Source of the DNA: Pterois miles
Taxonomy: Eukaryota > Chordata > Actinopteri > Perciformes > Scorpaenidae
Length of the DNA stretch: 64,000 bases
Direction of reading: 5' to 3'
NCBI GenBank assembly: GCA_947000775.1
Contig: CAMQGK010000559.1
Span: 1,544,001 to 1,608,000, forward strand
The notes beneath the pieces were generated by a model that did not search any database, was not told the origin of the DNA, and saw only the letters and a list, made by a program, of their open reading frames with translations. Positions 1-10,916 of the stretch are shown in pieces (position 1 is the stretch's first letter; each line of letters starts with the position of its first letter). The translations under genes and the position numbers were made by a program.

Positions 1-1640
1 TTCATTTGAATATGACCTTCATCACAATTACAAACACTTCAAGTATGAGTCCTATGAATATAAGTTAGCAGCATTTGACAGCAGACATTTAATGTGTTTG
101 CAAAATATAAAACAACAAATGCCTTAAAGGGATCTGTCAGTAAGTAACAGTAACAAATTTCATCACAGACTGCCAAACACAAAATCAAAACCAAGAAGAA
201 ACCACCACAGTTGAGTGATGAGTCCAGCATGGAAAATGCATTGAAATCAATGAGGGGAAAATCTCAATAAACCATGTGCATCCTGAAACGAAATGAGACT
301 ATCCATGGTCTTTGAAGTTAATTTCATGTCTTCTAATGTGTCAGAAGGGGTTGGAGCCAGATCAGAAGTCTGTTGTGGGCGTGTTGGCGTCGGTAAGATG
401 ATGAAATCCAGGAAGTCCAGTTTGAAGGCTTATCAGGCTTATAATATTAGGAGACACAAGTTATCATTAGTGACAATTATTTTGCCTTTCAGTGCAATGA
501 TTGCGGGGTAAACAGTAGAAATGTAGTAATTACAAAATTATCTCCTGGGAATGTGCACTTGCACATATTCCACTGGCCAACACATTATATTGCAGGAAAA
601 CATCACATTGTATTCTGGCTAAAGTTTGAGCAGGTTTAACGTTTTTGCAGGAGTCTCCTGCATGCTGCATCAACAGAGTAGTTTGTGTAAATGAATGAGG
701 AGGCTGCGTTTCTCCAGCTAATGTCGCCAGCCCAGACCTCCTTTCATTTGACCAAATTAACAATTATGAATATGAGAGGTTTGTAACTGGCCACTTGGGG
801 GGCTGTAGACGCAACACCGACAGCTTATCACCTTGTAAAGTTGATGTGCCAAACGTGTCAAGAAACAATTGGTTATTCACACATTCAGCAAACACAGAGC
901 AGCATTAGCAATTATTTCATGTGTTTCTCCACCAACTCCTCAGGGAAATATACAGCTGCTCAGTGCTCCACTACATTCACCAGCCAGTCACTCACTCATT
1001 TCTATTGTTGGGTGCTGTGGATGGAGTGTAGAGTTGATTTGTATTAGAGATTTTGCCTGATGCGGTTAGACACGAGGATGACGAGACCAGACCAAAAAAG
1101 ACAAAAAAGTAAAACATTTGGCCATAAAACCAACCACTACATTACTCACCTAACATTTGTCTGAGCTTGTTTTTGTCATCTGACTTACAGTATATCACAT
1201 ATACTCAGAATACAAAATGATATCACCAAAGCAGCTGCTGATTATTTTCTGGGTTTGTCACTGCATGTGACCCCTATGACTTTATTCATACTCAGTTAAT
1301 CCATCGTTGATCACATCACTGAATGAAAAAATATTGATTAGTGCAACTATAAAGTCCTTTTATAGTTTTGTCTAAACCTTGTTAATGTCTTATGTGTTCT
1401 TACCTTGAAAAATCCATAACATTTGAGAATCTACCACTACTAGCTCAAGTCAAACCAACAAAAGATAAAGCTATTCTGGCATCACCCCAGAGAGGAGACC
1501 TCTTTTTGTGTATCAATGACAACATGACCTGGAGCTGTTAATAGCTGCTGTATGCTGCTCAAGTAATGTGTTTGTGTCCAGCAAGCCAGATCACGGTCCA
1601 ATCAGTGTCCTTTGTGGAGTTCCTGGCAGCTACGGGTGTG
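1..1640. other. Intergenic, no gene recognised
   Basis: Short open frames of 60-77 codons occur on both strands, but none resembles a known protein or has convincing splice context. Composition is ordinary AT-rich intergenic DNA. Confidence 0.6.
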
Positions 1641-1646
1641 GGTTAG

Positions 1647-1849
1647 GTGTGTATGAGACAACGTGGACAGGCAGCTCCTGAAGAGTTTAGCGTAGACACT
1701 GCAATAGCATCGGTTATATCAAAACTTGAGAGTATTCCTTCATTGAAAGAAGAGCAAAGAACAAAACTGAGGGCTTTTCTCGATAGACAAAATGTTTTGG
1801 CTCTTCTCCCAACTGGCTTCGGCAAGCGTTTGATTGACAGATGGTTCAT
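1647..1849 (+). pseudogene. Decayed RecQ-like helicase N-terminal fragment
   Basis: The frame beginning at 1653 reads about 68 codons. It contains the stretch SLKEEQRTKLRAFLDRQNV followed by ALLPTGFGKRLI. This resembles helicase motif 0 (a conserved glutamine region) followed by Walker A motif I of RecQ-type DNA helicases, which normally ends GKS or GKT. Here the Ser/Thr after the P-loop lysine is Arg, and the frame breaks soon after at a T-run near 1866-1876. No downstream helicase motifs were found. Helicase-like fragments of this kind are often dispersed in fish genomes by mobile elements. I infer a dead fragment of a transposon-carried or retrocopied helicase, not a working gene. The match rests on motif recognition only. 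Confidence 0.5.
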
Positions 1850-1879
1850 CCAATCCCCTGCCGAGTTTTTTTTTTAAAG

Positions 1880-3420
1880 TGCATGCCCTTTTCCAAACAG
1901 GTGCAGGTGACGGCTTCTCGGATGGTTCTGTATCATCTGGTGGGTCAGGTTGCTGAAGGTTTGCCTTCAAGAGAAACACAACGGTCTTGATGTGTTGTGT
2001 CAGGGTTGATCAATAGCTGACCCCTCATACCACGAAAGCAATAACAGCTCTTTCTTGAAGGTAAATTAGGTGAATGCTCCATAAATAATGTGTGTCATTG
2101 GCTTGGTCTCCAGTGAAAGGAGACAAAGTGGAGCACAAAAATGCCAGCAGTCATTCATAGGGTTTTTATTGCCTCTGAAATTACCTTTATGCAGTACTCA
2201 CCTTTGTCTTATCATTGCAGCAATCTATATGTATTCTGTTTTAAAATAATCGTGAGCGTACAGTGGGCATCAGCCAATGATGAATCATACACTCAAACCT
2301 ATTAAAGCTCATTATCATTGAACCCTCTGACCGCATTAGCAAATAATATAGAACAAAGAGCTAACCCAACACCCTCAGGAGATGACTGTCATTACTGAAA
2401 TAGAAAAGAGCTATGATCAATGTGGTCTATAGTATTTCCAGCACTGTCATGGGAAATATTCTGCATAGTCTCATGGGTATCTGTCACATCACAGCTGAAT
2501 AAAACTGGCGACGTTGGCTTGGTGTTTGTATGTTTATGTGTATGTTTGTGCTCTCTCTTTACATTTTTCATGCTGCCATATATGAAGGTATAGTGCTCTC
2601 ACAGCATGAATTCAAACAAACAGAAGAACACTCACACAGTAGCAAGGGACAATTGCTAATATGAAATGTTCAAATTCAGACACTGAGTAATGTGACCGTG
2701 AAGTTTTTCATGGTTTCCATTTTCCGTCTCCGTTGCACTTTTTGATCTCATGATGCCATAATTTCCCTTGACACAATTTTATGAGCAGGCGGGACAGAAT
2801 GAAATAAGCAGCAGAGAGGTCAAGTCCAGCCAGGTCAGTCTGTGCAATTTCTAGGTGTGATGGAAACTCACTTACTATGTTGCTCTCATCACCATAGTAC
2901 CATAGAAGTATTACCTATAAACCCATATATTACTTCTCCATCACCCATCCAGAGCTCCAAAAACAAACATGGATGCAAAACAAAATATCAATAAAGAGCC
3001 TGGCCTCAAGACACTTATGACCCCTCAAGAGCTTCAGTAAATATAATAACAAAGCTTCTCAGCTCAGTGGCCACACTGACAACTTAACACTGTACATATA
3101 TGAACACAGAGATGCAATGTGAGTTGCAAGCTTGCAGCTTCTATAAAACAGACCAGCAAAATGGGATGGAAATTACAAATCACTTTGCATTCAAATTGTC
3201 GTGTTCAGCCCAGCTCAAAGACTTGAAGTCAACTGATTATGTAATCTGTTCACTTTTTTCCAAGCTGTTATATCACTGTTCAGGAGGTACATCAATATTC
3301 AAATGTAGCGCTGTTCATAACGCAGTGATGGTCGCCGTGGATAATGACTGCAGTTCATTTAAAGGTAGGCTTAGTAATGTTGAGAAACTAGCAAGAGTAC
3401 GCTAGATTAAAATATATATA
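1880..3420. other. Intergenic, no gene recognised
   Basis: No credible coding frame. The 101-codon frame at 3100-3405 resembles no protein family I know. A short AT dinucleotide run and a 19-base A-run lie at about 3412-3452. Confidence 0.5.
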
Positions 3421-3457
3421 TATATATCCAATCAAAAAAAAAAAAAAAAAAACAGCC

Positions 3458-3612
3458 CAGTGTTGCCAACTCTTTTCCAAAGAAAGTAGCTATTAACACT
3501 AGCTCCAAAAGTCCCTAATCTAGCGAGAAAGTCTCCAAATTGGAAACACTGATAATCCGTCCCTTCAGGCCACCCTCCAAAGCTACTCCCCGACTATTGT
3601 CATTGTGAAGGG
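3458..3612. repeat. Probable MITE-like remnant
   Basis: It begins cagtgttgccaactc and continues with a 'tagctattaa...ctccaaaag' segment. This resembles a teleost interspersed element whose terminus is cagtgttgccaact. The right end is not clearly resolved. This is family-level recognition only. Confidence 0.35.
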
Positions 3613-4107
3613 TAAACATTGAACTTGTCTCTTGTTAGTACTCACAGCTGTCAAGCTAGCAGCTTGTGGAAGACTCGGTGATGCACATTGAGTCAATGAG
3701 CAGAGTGCACACAGACATGAAGGCAGGTTTCACAGACCTACAGTTGTCAGAGTCAGAGCTTTTGATTTTTTTTATTGCTGTCGGGCTGTAATTTGAATTT
3801 CAACAAATACAACAAATGTTTTTGAAGAAGATTACCAAACCTAGCTTTAAGGTTGTGGGTTCAAGCTGTTGTGTTCAGTACAATAAGCCACATAAGCATT
3901 GTTTATATGCATGCTAGCACATGAGCTAATTCTTTGCATTCTTTTGAACAGTTAGAACTACTGATTTCTTTTAATGATGATGGTGATTCAGTAGAGTCAG
4001 GTCAGTTTGAAGATTTGGTGGGAAAGACTTGTCTTCACATGTTGCCTACTGAACACCACTACAGTCTCACAGGGATATGTTCAGTTGGCTACCTTCCAGT
4101 CAGCAAA

Positions 4108-4395
4108 GTGAAGCCAATGTGGAAACAAGCAAGAAATCTGATTGTATAGATGTCTATGAGAAAATGAGCCTACTTCTCACTTGATTTATTACTGCAGTAA
4201 ACAATGTAAACATGACTTTATGATCTCAGTCACTAGTTTCAAGTCTTCTTCAATACAGCATGATGTTCATTTTGTAAATTATGGTCCCATTTAGGGTCAA
4301 ATAGACCATAAAGCAGGGTATGCTTTAGGATGTGGCTACCTTGTGACTGACAGGTCGCTAGCATGGCGTTGTCTGGTTTGGGAGTTGAATGTTTT
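4108..4395 (+). repeat. Interspersed repeat family A, copy 1
   Basis: It shares long near-identical stretches with 30326-30662 in the same orientation and with 11957-12341 in reverse. The most conserved part includes tacagcatgatgttcatt, then a core reading 'taaattatggtcccattta', then 'ccataaagcagggtatgc' and 'tgacaggtcgcta'. This copy lacks a stretch of roughly 55 bp present in the other two. No coding capacity; the class (SINE or MITE) is not resolved. Confidence 0.75.
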
Positions 4396-4399
4396 TTTT

Positions 4400-7300
4400 T
4401 GTCTCACACCAACAGTAATGGCCAAATGACAGAGGAAATAAATTTTGCATGAAGCAGCCATTATATCTCATTGTAGCACAAAAATGGCAACATACAATAC
4501 CCTGCAAAGAAAAAAATATATTGTCTTGGACATCGACATGTGTAATGATAAATTGTCAAATTAAAAAGCAAAATGTTTTGGCAACAAACAAAATTTCTTC
4601 AACAAACTTACAATGGCATGCACCTCTTCAGGACTGAAAACACACAACTGAACTCGTGCTAGTAGCCATTCTATCAACTACAGTGCAAATAAAAGGCAGG
4701 ACAGAGTGTAACAGGCTCTGATTGCCTTGGTGATGAACAGGATGCTAATGTCTCTATCTCTGAGAGTATTCTCACCGCATGATGAGTAGAAAATTGGCAA
4801 TTCTGTTACCAGACAGACCAGAACAGGGATTCAAGAGTCTAAACAGCATCAGAGTCTTATTTTCTCCCACAGGCCTCAGTGCCAACTATCGTCACAGAGA
4901 GAAGATTAAAGGGGACAAAAAGCTTTTGACAAGGAGAGAGCAGAAAAACACTTTCAGGAGCTCTTTGGAAAACACTGAAAAAAAAAGGGAATGTGTTTTG
5001 GTTTAGCAACACCACAGCTCACAGTTTCACACACCCAACATGGTCGAATGCAAAAAGACTTTCAAAGCACATCAGCATCCATGCCAGTCTTAAAGAAACA
5101 GTCTTCAAATTAACATTTAGATGGAAGTGACACTTCAGGACCTCACGAGTCAGAGATCAGCGAGCAGGGGGTGGAATAAAAAAACTGCATCCATCAAAGT
5201 CATTTTGCATGCCCCTTAGAGAAGTACAAAGTTAAATTCTCCCATTAGATTAGAGCCCATTAACTCAATTATTGACAGGTGCATCTTATGATCTACCGTG
5301 GAGAGGCCTGGAATCGTCCAGATCTGCTTATTTTAGTCTTCATGTCGCCACGAGCAAGAATGAACAGCAGGGACAGCCGCAGAGTGTGTGAAGGACTGTT
5401 TTCCTGTTACTGTGTTCACACATGCAGAATCCCCTTTGGACTTATTGGCCAGGGATTGCAAGCTGTGCATCCAACCCCAGCCCATATACAAATATAGCTA
5501 AATCTACACCCTGCAATCTCTCACACATCGTTGCAATCACTCTCTCCTCTCACCCTTGATACAGTCTTCTTTTCCATCTCCTTCTGGTCACTTATACTTT
5601 CAGAGCATCCCTCCCATATAAGGGCTGTCTTCGCTCAACTCCAGGGTGGAACTTACTTTATATCTTCTCCCTTCTCAAGTCCTGAAAGCCTGCACAAATG
5701 GATGATTGGCAGCTCCATTAGAGAGACAGTGTGACTGTACTCTGGGCTCCATGTGCTGCTCTCCTCCTCAGGACACACAACTACGCAAAAGAATTCATCT
5801 GTTTTCTTGTGTCCTTACATGGACCTCCAAAGAGACCGAATTGCCAGACTGTGTTTTCCCTCAACTCTCTGTCTTCTACAGTCAAATATTCATGTTGGAG
5901 GTTTGAATAAATGACACATACAGAAAATATATTCTTCTGTCTCCATCAGGGTCCATTTTTCTCTTCTCCATTTCTCTCTTCATATGTGTTGAAGGCAAGG
6001 TTATCTCAATCTATTCAACCTGTCAATTCAATAAGTGAGAACCGGAAGAGCAGGATCACAGGAGGAGTGTCTTTTTATTTTTGTCTTTTCTAACACTGGT
6101 CCACATAGCCACCTATGTGAGCTACCTGCTGTGAGTAAGCCGACCGTGAATGTCCTGCTGACCTTTCAGCCCCGACATCAGCCGCTCCAAGGGGAGCCCA
6201 TATAAAGTATATAAAAAGTATGAGTTTTCAATGTGACATGTGCCGGTAATGAATGACATCCGAAATGCAATATAGCAGAGGGTGCATGTCATATCCTTTA
6301 GCAGTGCACAGGGCATGTGACTACCTGTGATGTATTGCAGGACGTCCATCGAGCCCTGCAGCACATCCGACCCAATATCCATAAGCTTCCCCTGCCATGG
6401 CACATCGTGGATAAACAGCCCCTGGCACTCTTTCCCTGTGCTAGTCCAAAAACAGAGTCGCTTTGATTACCAAGGAGGATAAAAGAACACTCATCAATAA
6501 TGTAAAAATGCAATTAATGACTTCCCCCACCTCTGTCAGATCTCCCATCCCGAACCCCTGCACTGCTGCAATCCCCGCGCTACATACAGGAACAGGACAA
6601 ATATGGAAATGGGAAGTCATGACTAAAACATAACAGTGTTAACCTTTTGTGAAATTCACTATTTGGATTCATACCTGGTGCTTTGTTGTTGGTGTCATAC
6701 CCTCTTCCATCTATCAAGCCTCCAGAGGCCATTCATATCTGCAGTAGTTCCCTGTGCATGTTTTACAGCTATGATCTCAAAATTTGCTTTGCTGAAATAT
6801 TCATGCTTCTTTGTATTCTGAATGTGTGTGCAAACACCAACACCATAATTGCTTGTGTAATTGCAAGAAAAAATGATAGGTTTGGCATGAGCATTAAATC
6901 CGAGTTGTTTTCAGGAGCCGATAATGTAGGGAAAATATCTTTGTTTTCATGATACATATAAAGATCTTTTCAGGATTTACATTAATACTAAATGTTATTC
7001 TACAGCCTATGTTTGTTTTATAGGAAATTATGAACTAAATCATGTAGTGCTGCTTGGGGGTATGTGTATATTAAATAAAGTGTCACACAGTTGGTGCTTA
7101 TACAAGTTACAAGACAGATATCTCAGCACCTGTCAGAGCAGTTTAAGAGCAGCCATGAAAACTATTTCAAGTGACCCTCTGAATCACGTGTTGCTCATTG
7201 TGTCAATTCTATGACGTGTCTGTCCCGACAACACGTGTCTGGATTTTAGTCATGATGACAACTCAGCCTGTCTGTCTGTACTGATAATATCCACTTATTG

Positions 7301-7730
7301 ATCTGTGTTCTTAGCTCAGCGTGTCCTACTCTTGAACACTGTCAAACATATATTTTAATTTGCATTTAAATTCATACAGTATGGTGGGAAATTAACCTGG
7401 TTGATCCACAAACCAAAACCCTGACAGGTGGATAAATGTTTGTTTTCATGTCACATTTTCTCTATGAATGGGTATTACAAACACACAGCTCTAGTCACAT
7501 ACATCACCATCCTCTAGTGACATGCACTGGCAGCTGCTGTCTATATAATTACTTCCTTAAAAGATTAGCATCTTGACAATGGAAAGGCACCTATAGGAGC
7601 ATATGAGGATGGAGTTCAGGTTTTATCTCAAATAATATGATCAACTGCAATCAAAAATATTTATTTTATCCTTATAGCCAAAGCCAACCGCACTTTGAGC
7701 CTAATCTTTAAAAATAATCCGAAATAGGTT
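4400..7730. other. Intergenic, no gene recognised
   Basis: Several 60-93-codon open frames exist on both strands (for example 5279-6093), but they are unrelated to each other, lack domain-like composition and have no consistent splice signals. Upstream regulatory DNA of tac3a may lie in the right part; nothing specific can be assigned. Confidence 0.5.
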
Positions 7731-7965
7731 CTTGGATGGGCTAGAGTCCACGAACCTGCGTCCCAGTGACGTTTCCCAGACGTGTTTTTTTTTTTTTTAT
7801 GGTGTGCGTGTGTGGTGAGGCAACAGCTTTTAGCAGCATCATGACCATCAATGAGTATTCCGCGTAGCCTTCAGCACAACGTAATATAAGACCTGATACT
7901 CCACCTACGCTTCAGCCGCTGATTGGCGTTACGCATTTATCCCGTTATTATTTATTAGCCCAAAG
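7731..7965 (+). promoter_or_regulatory. tac3a: Likely tac3a promoter region
   Basis: This lies immediately upstream of the inferred non-coding first exon. It contains a TGACGT CRE-type half-site near 7766, an inverted CCAAT (attgg) near 7921 and an AT-rich ttattatttattag near 7945-7957 that could act as a weak TATA element. Promoter identity is inferred from position; the start site is not proven. Confidence 0.4.
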
Positions 7966-8085
7966 TGAGTACGCCTCATTATTCTGAGCGGATCTCACTG
8001 CAGGATCTATCAGTACCCACTTCCCTCTGCACCAGGGCGCACGCAGCTGACTCTTTAACTAAACTATCTGCTCGACAGAAAACAG
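7966..8085 (+). other. tac3a: tac3a non-coding exon 1 (5' UTR), inferred
   Basis: A strong donor, AACAG|gtaaag, sits at 8085/8086. A matching acceptor, tatcgtacag, ends at 8443, 14 bp before the tac3a ATG. The left edge is approximate. The 148-codon open frame running from here into the intron is considered accidental. Confidence 0.5.
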
Positions 8086-8457
8086 GTAAAGAAAAAAGAA
8101 GAAGAAAATGTCTCTGTGTTTATTCTATTTTACAACAATTGTCTTTTTCTGTTATGAAGAAGTGGATTTTAGTGACTTTTTGGAGAGGAAACAAGGGGTT
8201 TGCGTTAATATTGTTTTTTTCAATATTTTCTGTATACACACAAGAGTATCCAAACAATCATTTCCTAATTACATTAAAAATGTTATTTATGAACTTATAT
8301 CTTTGTAAACCTTACACCGTGCGCTTTTACGCACCAATTACGCAGCTGGTTATGCGATACATTTGGTTCCTGATTTTCAGCGCTATTTTTACCTATAAGG
8401 AAACAACTTAATAAAACAAACAACTATATATTTTATCGTACAGGCAGTGCTGAGAAA

Positions 8458-9657
8458 ATGAGGAGAGGTTTGCTGCTGGTGGCTTTGTTCCTCATCATGA
8501 AACTTCGATACAGCCAGTCCAGATGCGAGGAGCCGGGATCGCGCAGATCAACTTCAGATGTAGGTTTTCTCGCTCGTAATGGCACAGCTGATTTTCAGAT
8601 CTTTATTTTCAGATAATTTTTCATATTTTCTTTCCTCAAGATCTTTTAATAAGAACTGATTTATTTTTTGTGTCTCATCATTGCAGCAGACCACAGGCTT
8701 GGACAACCTCAAGCGGAACATTCTGAAGAGGTATAACGATTTGGATTATGACAGCTTTGTGGGTCTGATGGGAAGAAGAAATGCAGGTGAGTCTCCTACT
8801 GCTTATATTGAAAAGTTTTAACAACAGTGTTAATGCTAACGATATAAATAAAAAAAAAAAAAAACATATAAATGCAGTTTTTTTTGGTAATTTATTTATG
8901 ATCAAATCATCTGGCTTTTATTTCCTCAAATGCTCAGCTTTATTTCACAAATTTTCCTTGACAATTTACTTTTTTATTTTTACCAGATGCAAACGCTGTA
9001 CAGTCACCACAAAAAAGTAAGTGATTTAGTAATAATGTGGTGCTTTGAAATTGTTTGAAATCATCAGAAAACACAAAGTTGAATGTTGTCATTCTTGTCT
9101 TTAGGAGAAATGCATGACATTTTTGTTGGTCTCATGGGGAGGAGAAACTCAGAGCCTGGTGAGTGTGGCATTTCACAAGCAATAAACATCCGTAACAGCC
9201 TTGTTGGCTTTTGTGGGCATTCAGATTCATGATGTTTATCACACAAAAAATATATCTTTATGGGACTATGTATCATCTTGTAATGCCTGCTCTCACAGAT
9301 AATGGTCCCTGGAGGAGAGAGAATCCAGAGAGGAGAGGCATTTTTCTCAACAAGTGCAGGCTGAGGTGAGTGCCTCTTCTTTTCAACTCAGTAAATGGAA
9401 CATCTTGAAAAAATAAAGTCATTGCTTAACCTGGCTAATAAACGAGAAAACCATATGGGACAGAGGAGGTTCTGAAGATATTTGCTGTTCAAACTTTAAA
9501 GTCTTAAAAGCACTACTGACTCAAATGAGTCTATAAAGTAAATCTCTAGTTGGTGGTGTAATAAATAATTTATTTTACATTTTAAATGCAGAGTGTCGGA
9601 TAATACTTAAATACTGTACACGGTGTGTTTTGTTGCAGGTTTCTACAGGGGCTGTAA
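8458..9657 (+). CDS. tac3a: Tachykinin 3a precursor (neurokinin B and NKB-related peptide)
   Basis: Secreted neuropeptide precursor whose products act on tachykinin NK3-type receptors; in vertebrates this system feeds into reproductive neuroendocrine control. Coding exons are 8458-8559, 8687-8786, 8987-9016, 9105-9158, 9299-9365 and 9639-9657. All junctions are GT-AG and in phase, giving 123 residues. Residues 1-21 form a hydrophobic signal peptide. Two tachykinin cassettes end in FVGLMGRR: YNDLDYDSFVGLM, preceded by KR (NKB-related peptide), and EMHDIFVGLM, preceded by KR (neurokinin B). The Gly after Met donates the C-terminal amide and the dibasic sites are convertase sites. The KR before neurokinin B is split across the exon 4/5 junction (coding exons 3/4). 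EMHDIFVGLM equals the zebrafish tac3a-type peptide as I recall it, so I prefer tac3a over tac3b. The acceptor before 8687 is a cagcag tandem, allowing one Gln more or less. The gene is complete with no disabling change. Confidence 0.93.
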
Positions 9658-9925
9658 ACATTCATATACCACAGCAACTCTCTCATCTGGCAACAATGAC
9701 AGAAGATCATAGAGAAAGCAAACAATGAACTACATGTCTGAAGGAAACGTCTAAATGGTGTGATTCACACTGTAAGCCTGCCAGCTGGCTTATGAAAGTG
9801 ACCATAAACTACACAGATTGTATTTGTTTTATCTGAAGACAAAACATGATTAGTAGTGACAGTCGACACATTCTGTTTCTTTATCATGTTATTCATTTTT
9901 TTCTTCAAAAAAAAAAAAAAATCTA

Positions 9926-9931
9926 AATAAA
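9926..9931 (+). terminator. tac3a: tac3a polyadenylation signal
   Basis: AATAAA 269 bp after the tac3a stop codon, following an A-rich tract. This is the first canonical signal downstream. Confidence 0.65.
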
Positions 9932-9955
9932 CAATTTTTTTACACATCATTTTTT

Positions 9956-9961
9956 TTTATT
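9956..9961 (-). terminator. c1galt1: Candidate c1galt1 polyadenylation signal
   Basis: The + strand reads tttatt, which is AATAAA on the minus strand, about 955 bp beyond the c1galt1 stop at 10917. I saw no nearer minus-strand AATAAA or ATTAAA. If used, the two convergent transcripts end within about 25 bp of each other. Confidence 0.35.
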
Positions 9962-10916
9962 TTAAAACGGTGCATTTTCCTGCAGCTGTTTATGGGTAGT
10001 TCTTCAAGCTCGACATCATTGCAGCCAGTAATATTCAGTCACAGCTGCTATTATGTTGGGTTATATAAAATGACTTGACAAGAGGGATGCATTGTGTAAT
10101 TCTGTGTTCATCAGAAGTGTTCTCAAAAAGAAGTACACGGGGTTTCAAGTACACACTTACACATCAGAGCATCTCACACAAAGCTAAAAAGAAAAATACT
10201 TTTTAACCAGCACAGCTGTTGCTGTTCCTGCTGAAACACACATTGTATCACAGCTGGCTGTGGATGCAGAGTCTGCTTTAACTATTCAACCACAGAGGGT
10301 TCAAATGAAATCACAAAAGAAAAAAACAAACAGAGACAAAGTACAATAAAATAGTAATTTAAAATATTGCATGTTGTTTCAGAGAGCCTAAAAAACTCCA
10401 TTTTATATAATTGAAATTAAACTTTCGAAAAGTAAAACCAGAACATCAGATTTAACACCAGAAAAGCAAAGACATCATAAAGAAGCTAGACATTTTGAAG
10501 TTGAGACACTAACAGACTGCAATTTGTCACTGCTCTCCATTTCAAGAAAAAAACACAGTGAATGAAGAATGGTTAAATCTTTTCACACTTCTGCTGCTGT
10601 ATTATTGGCTCAGATCAGATTCTTGTAAAATAAATTAAAATAAAACTCTATGAGCATCTTCCTGCATCGTTCCAAGCACATATCTGTGACTGTGTGACGT
10701 CATAAATTGAAATGCTGATTATGTCAAACTTATCTTGGGTAAAAATAGCCATACACAGCTGCCACTGAATCATATTCAAACTCACTGTGATTGCTTACAG
10801 TGCCACACTGGCTGGAATCATACTGTGATCAGATCAAGGAAGACCTGTCAGGACAAAACATATATAACAATAGCTGACACACTGTAGAGAAATCCTCCCC
10901 CAGCTAAAACACAGAA

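Noticed and set aside
7965..8411. 148-codon open frame on the + strand
   Set aside because: It spans the inferred tac3a 5' UTR exon and intron 1, crosses a strong donor and resembles no protein family.
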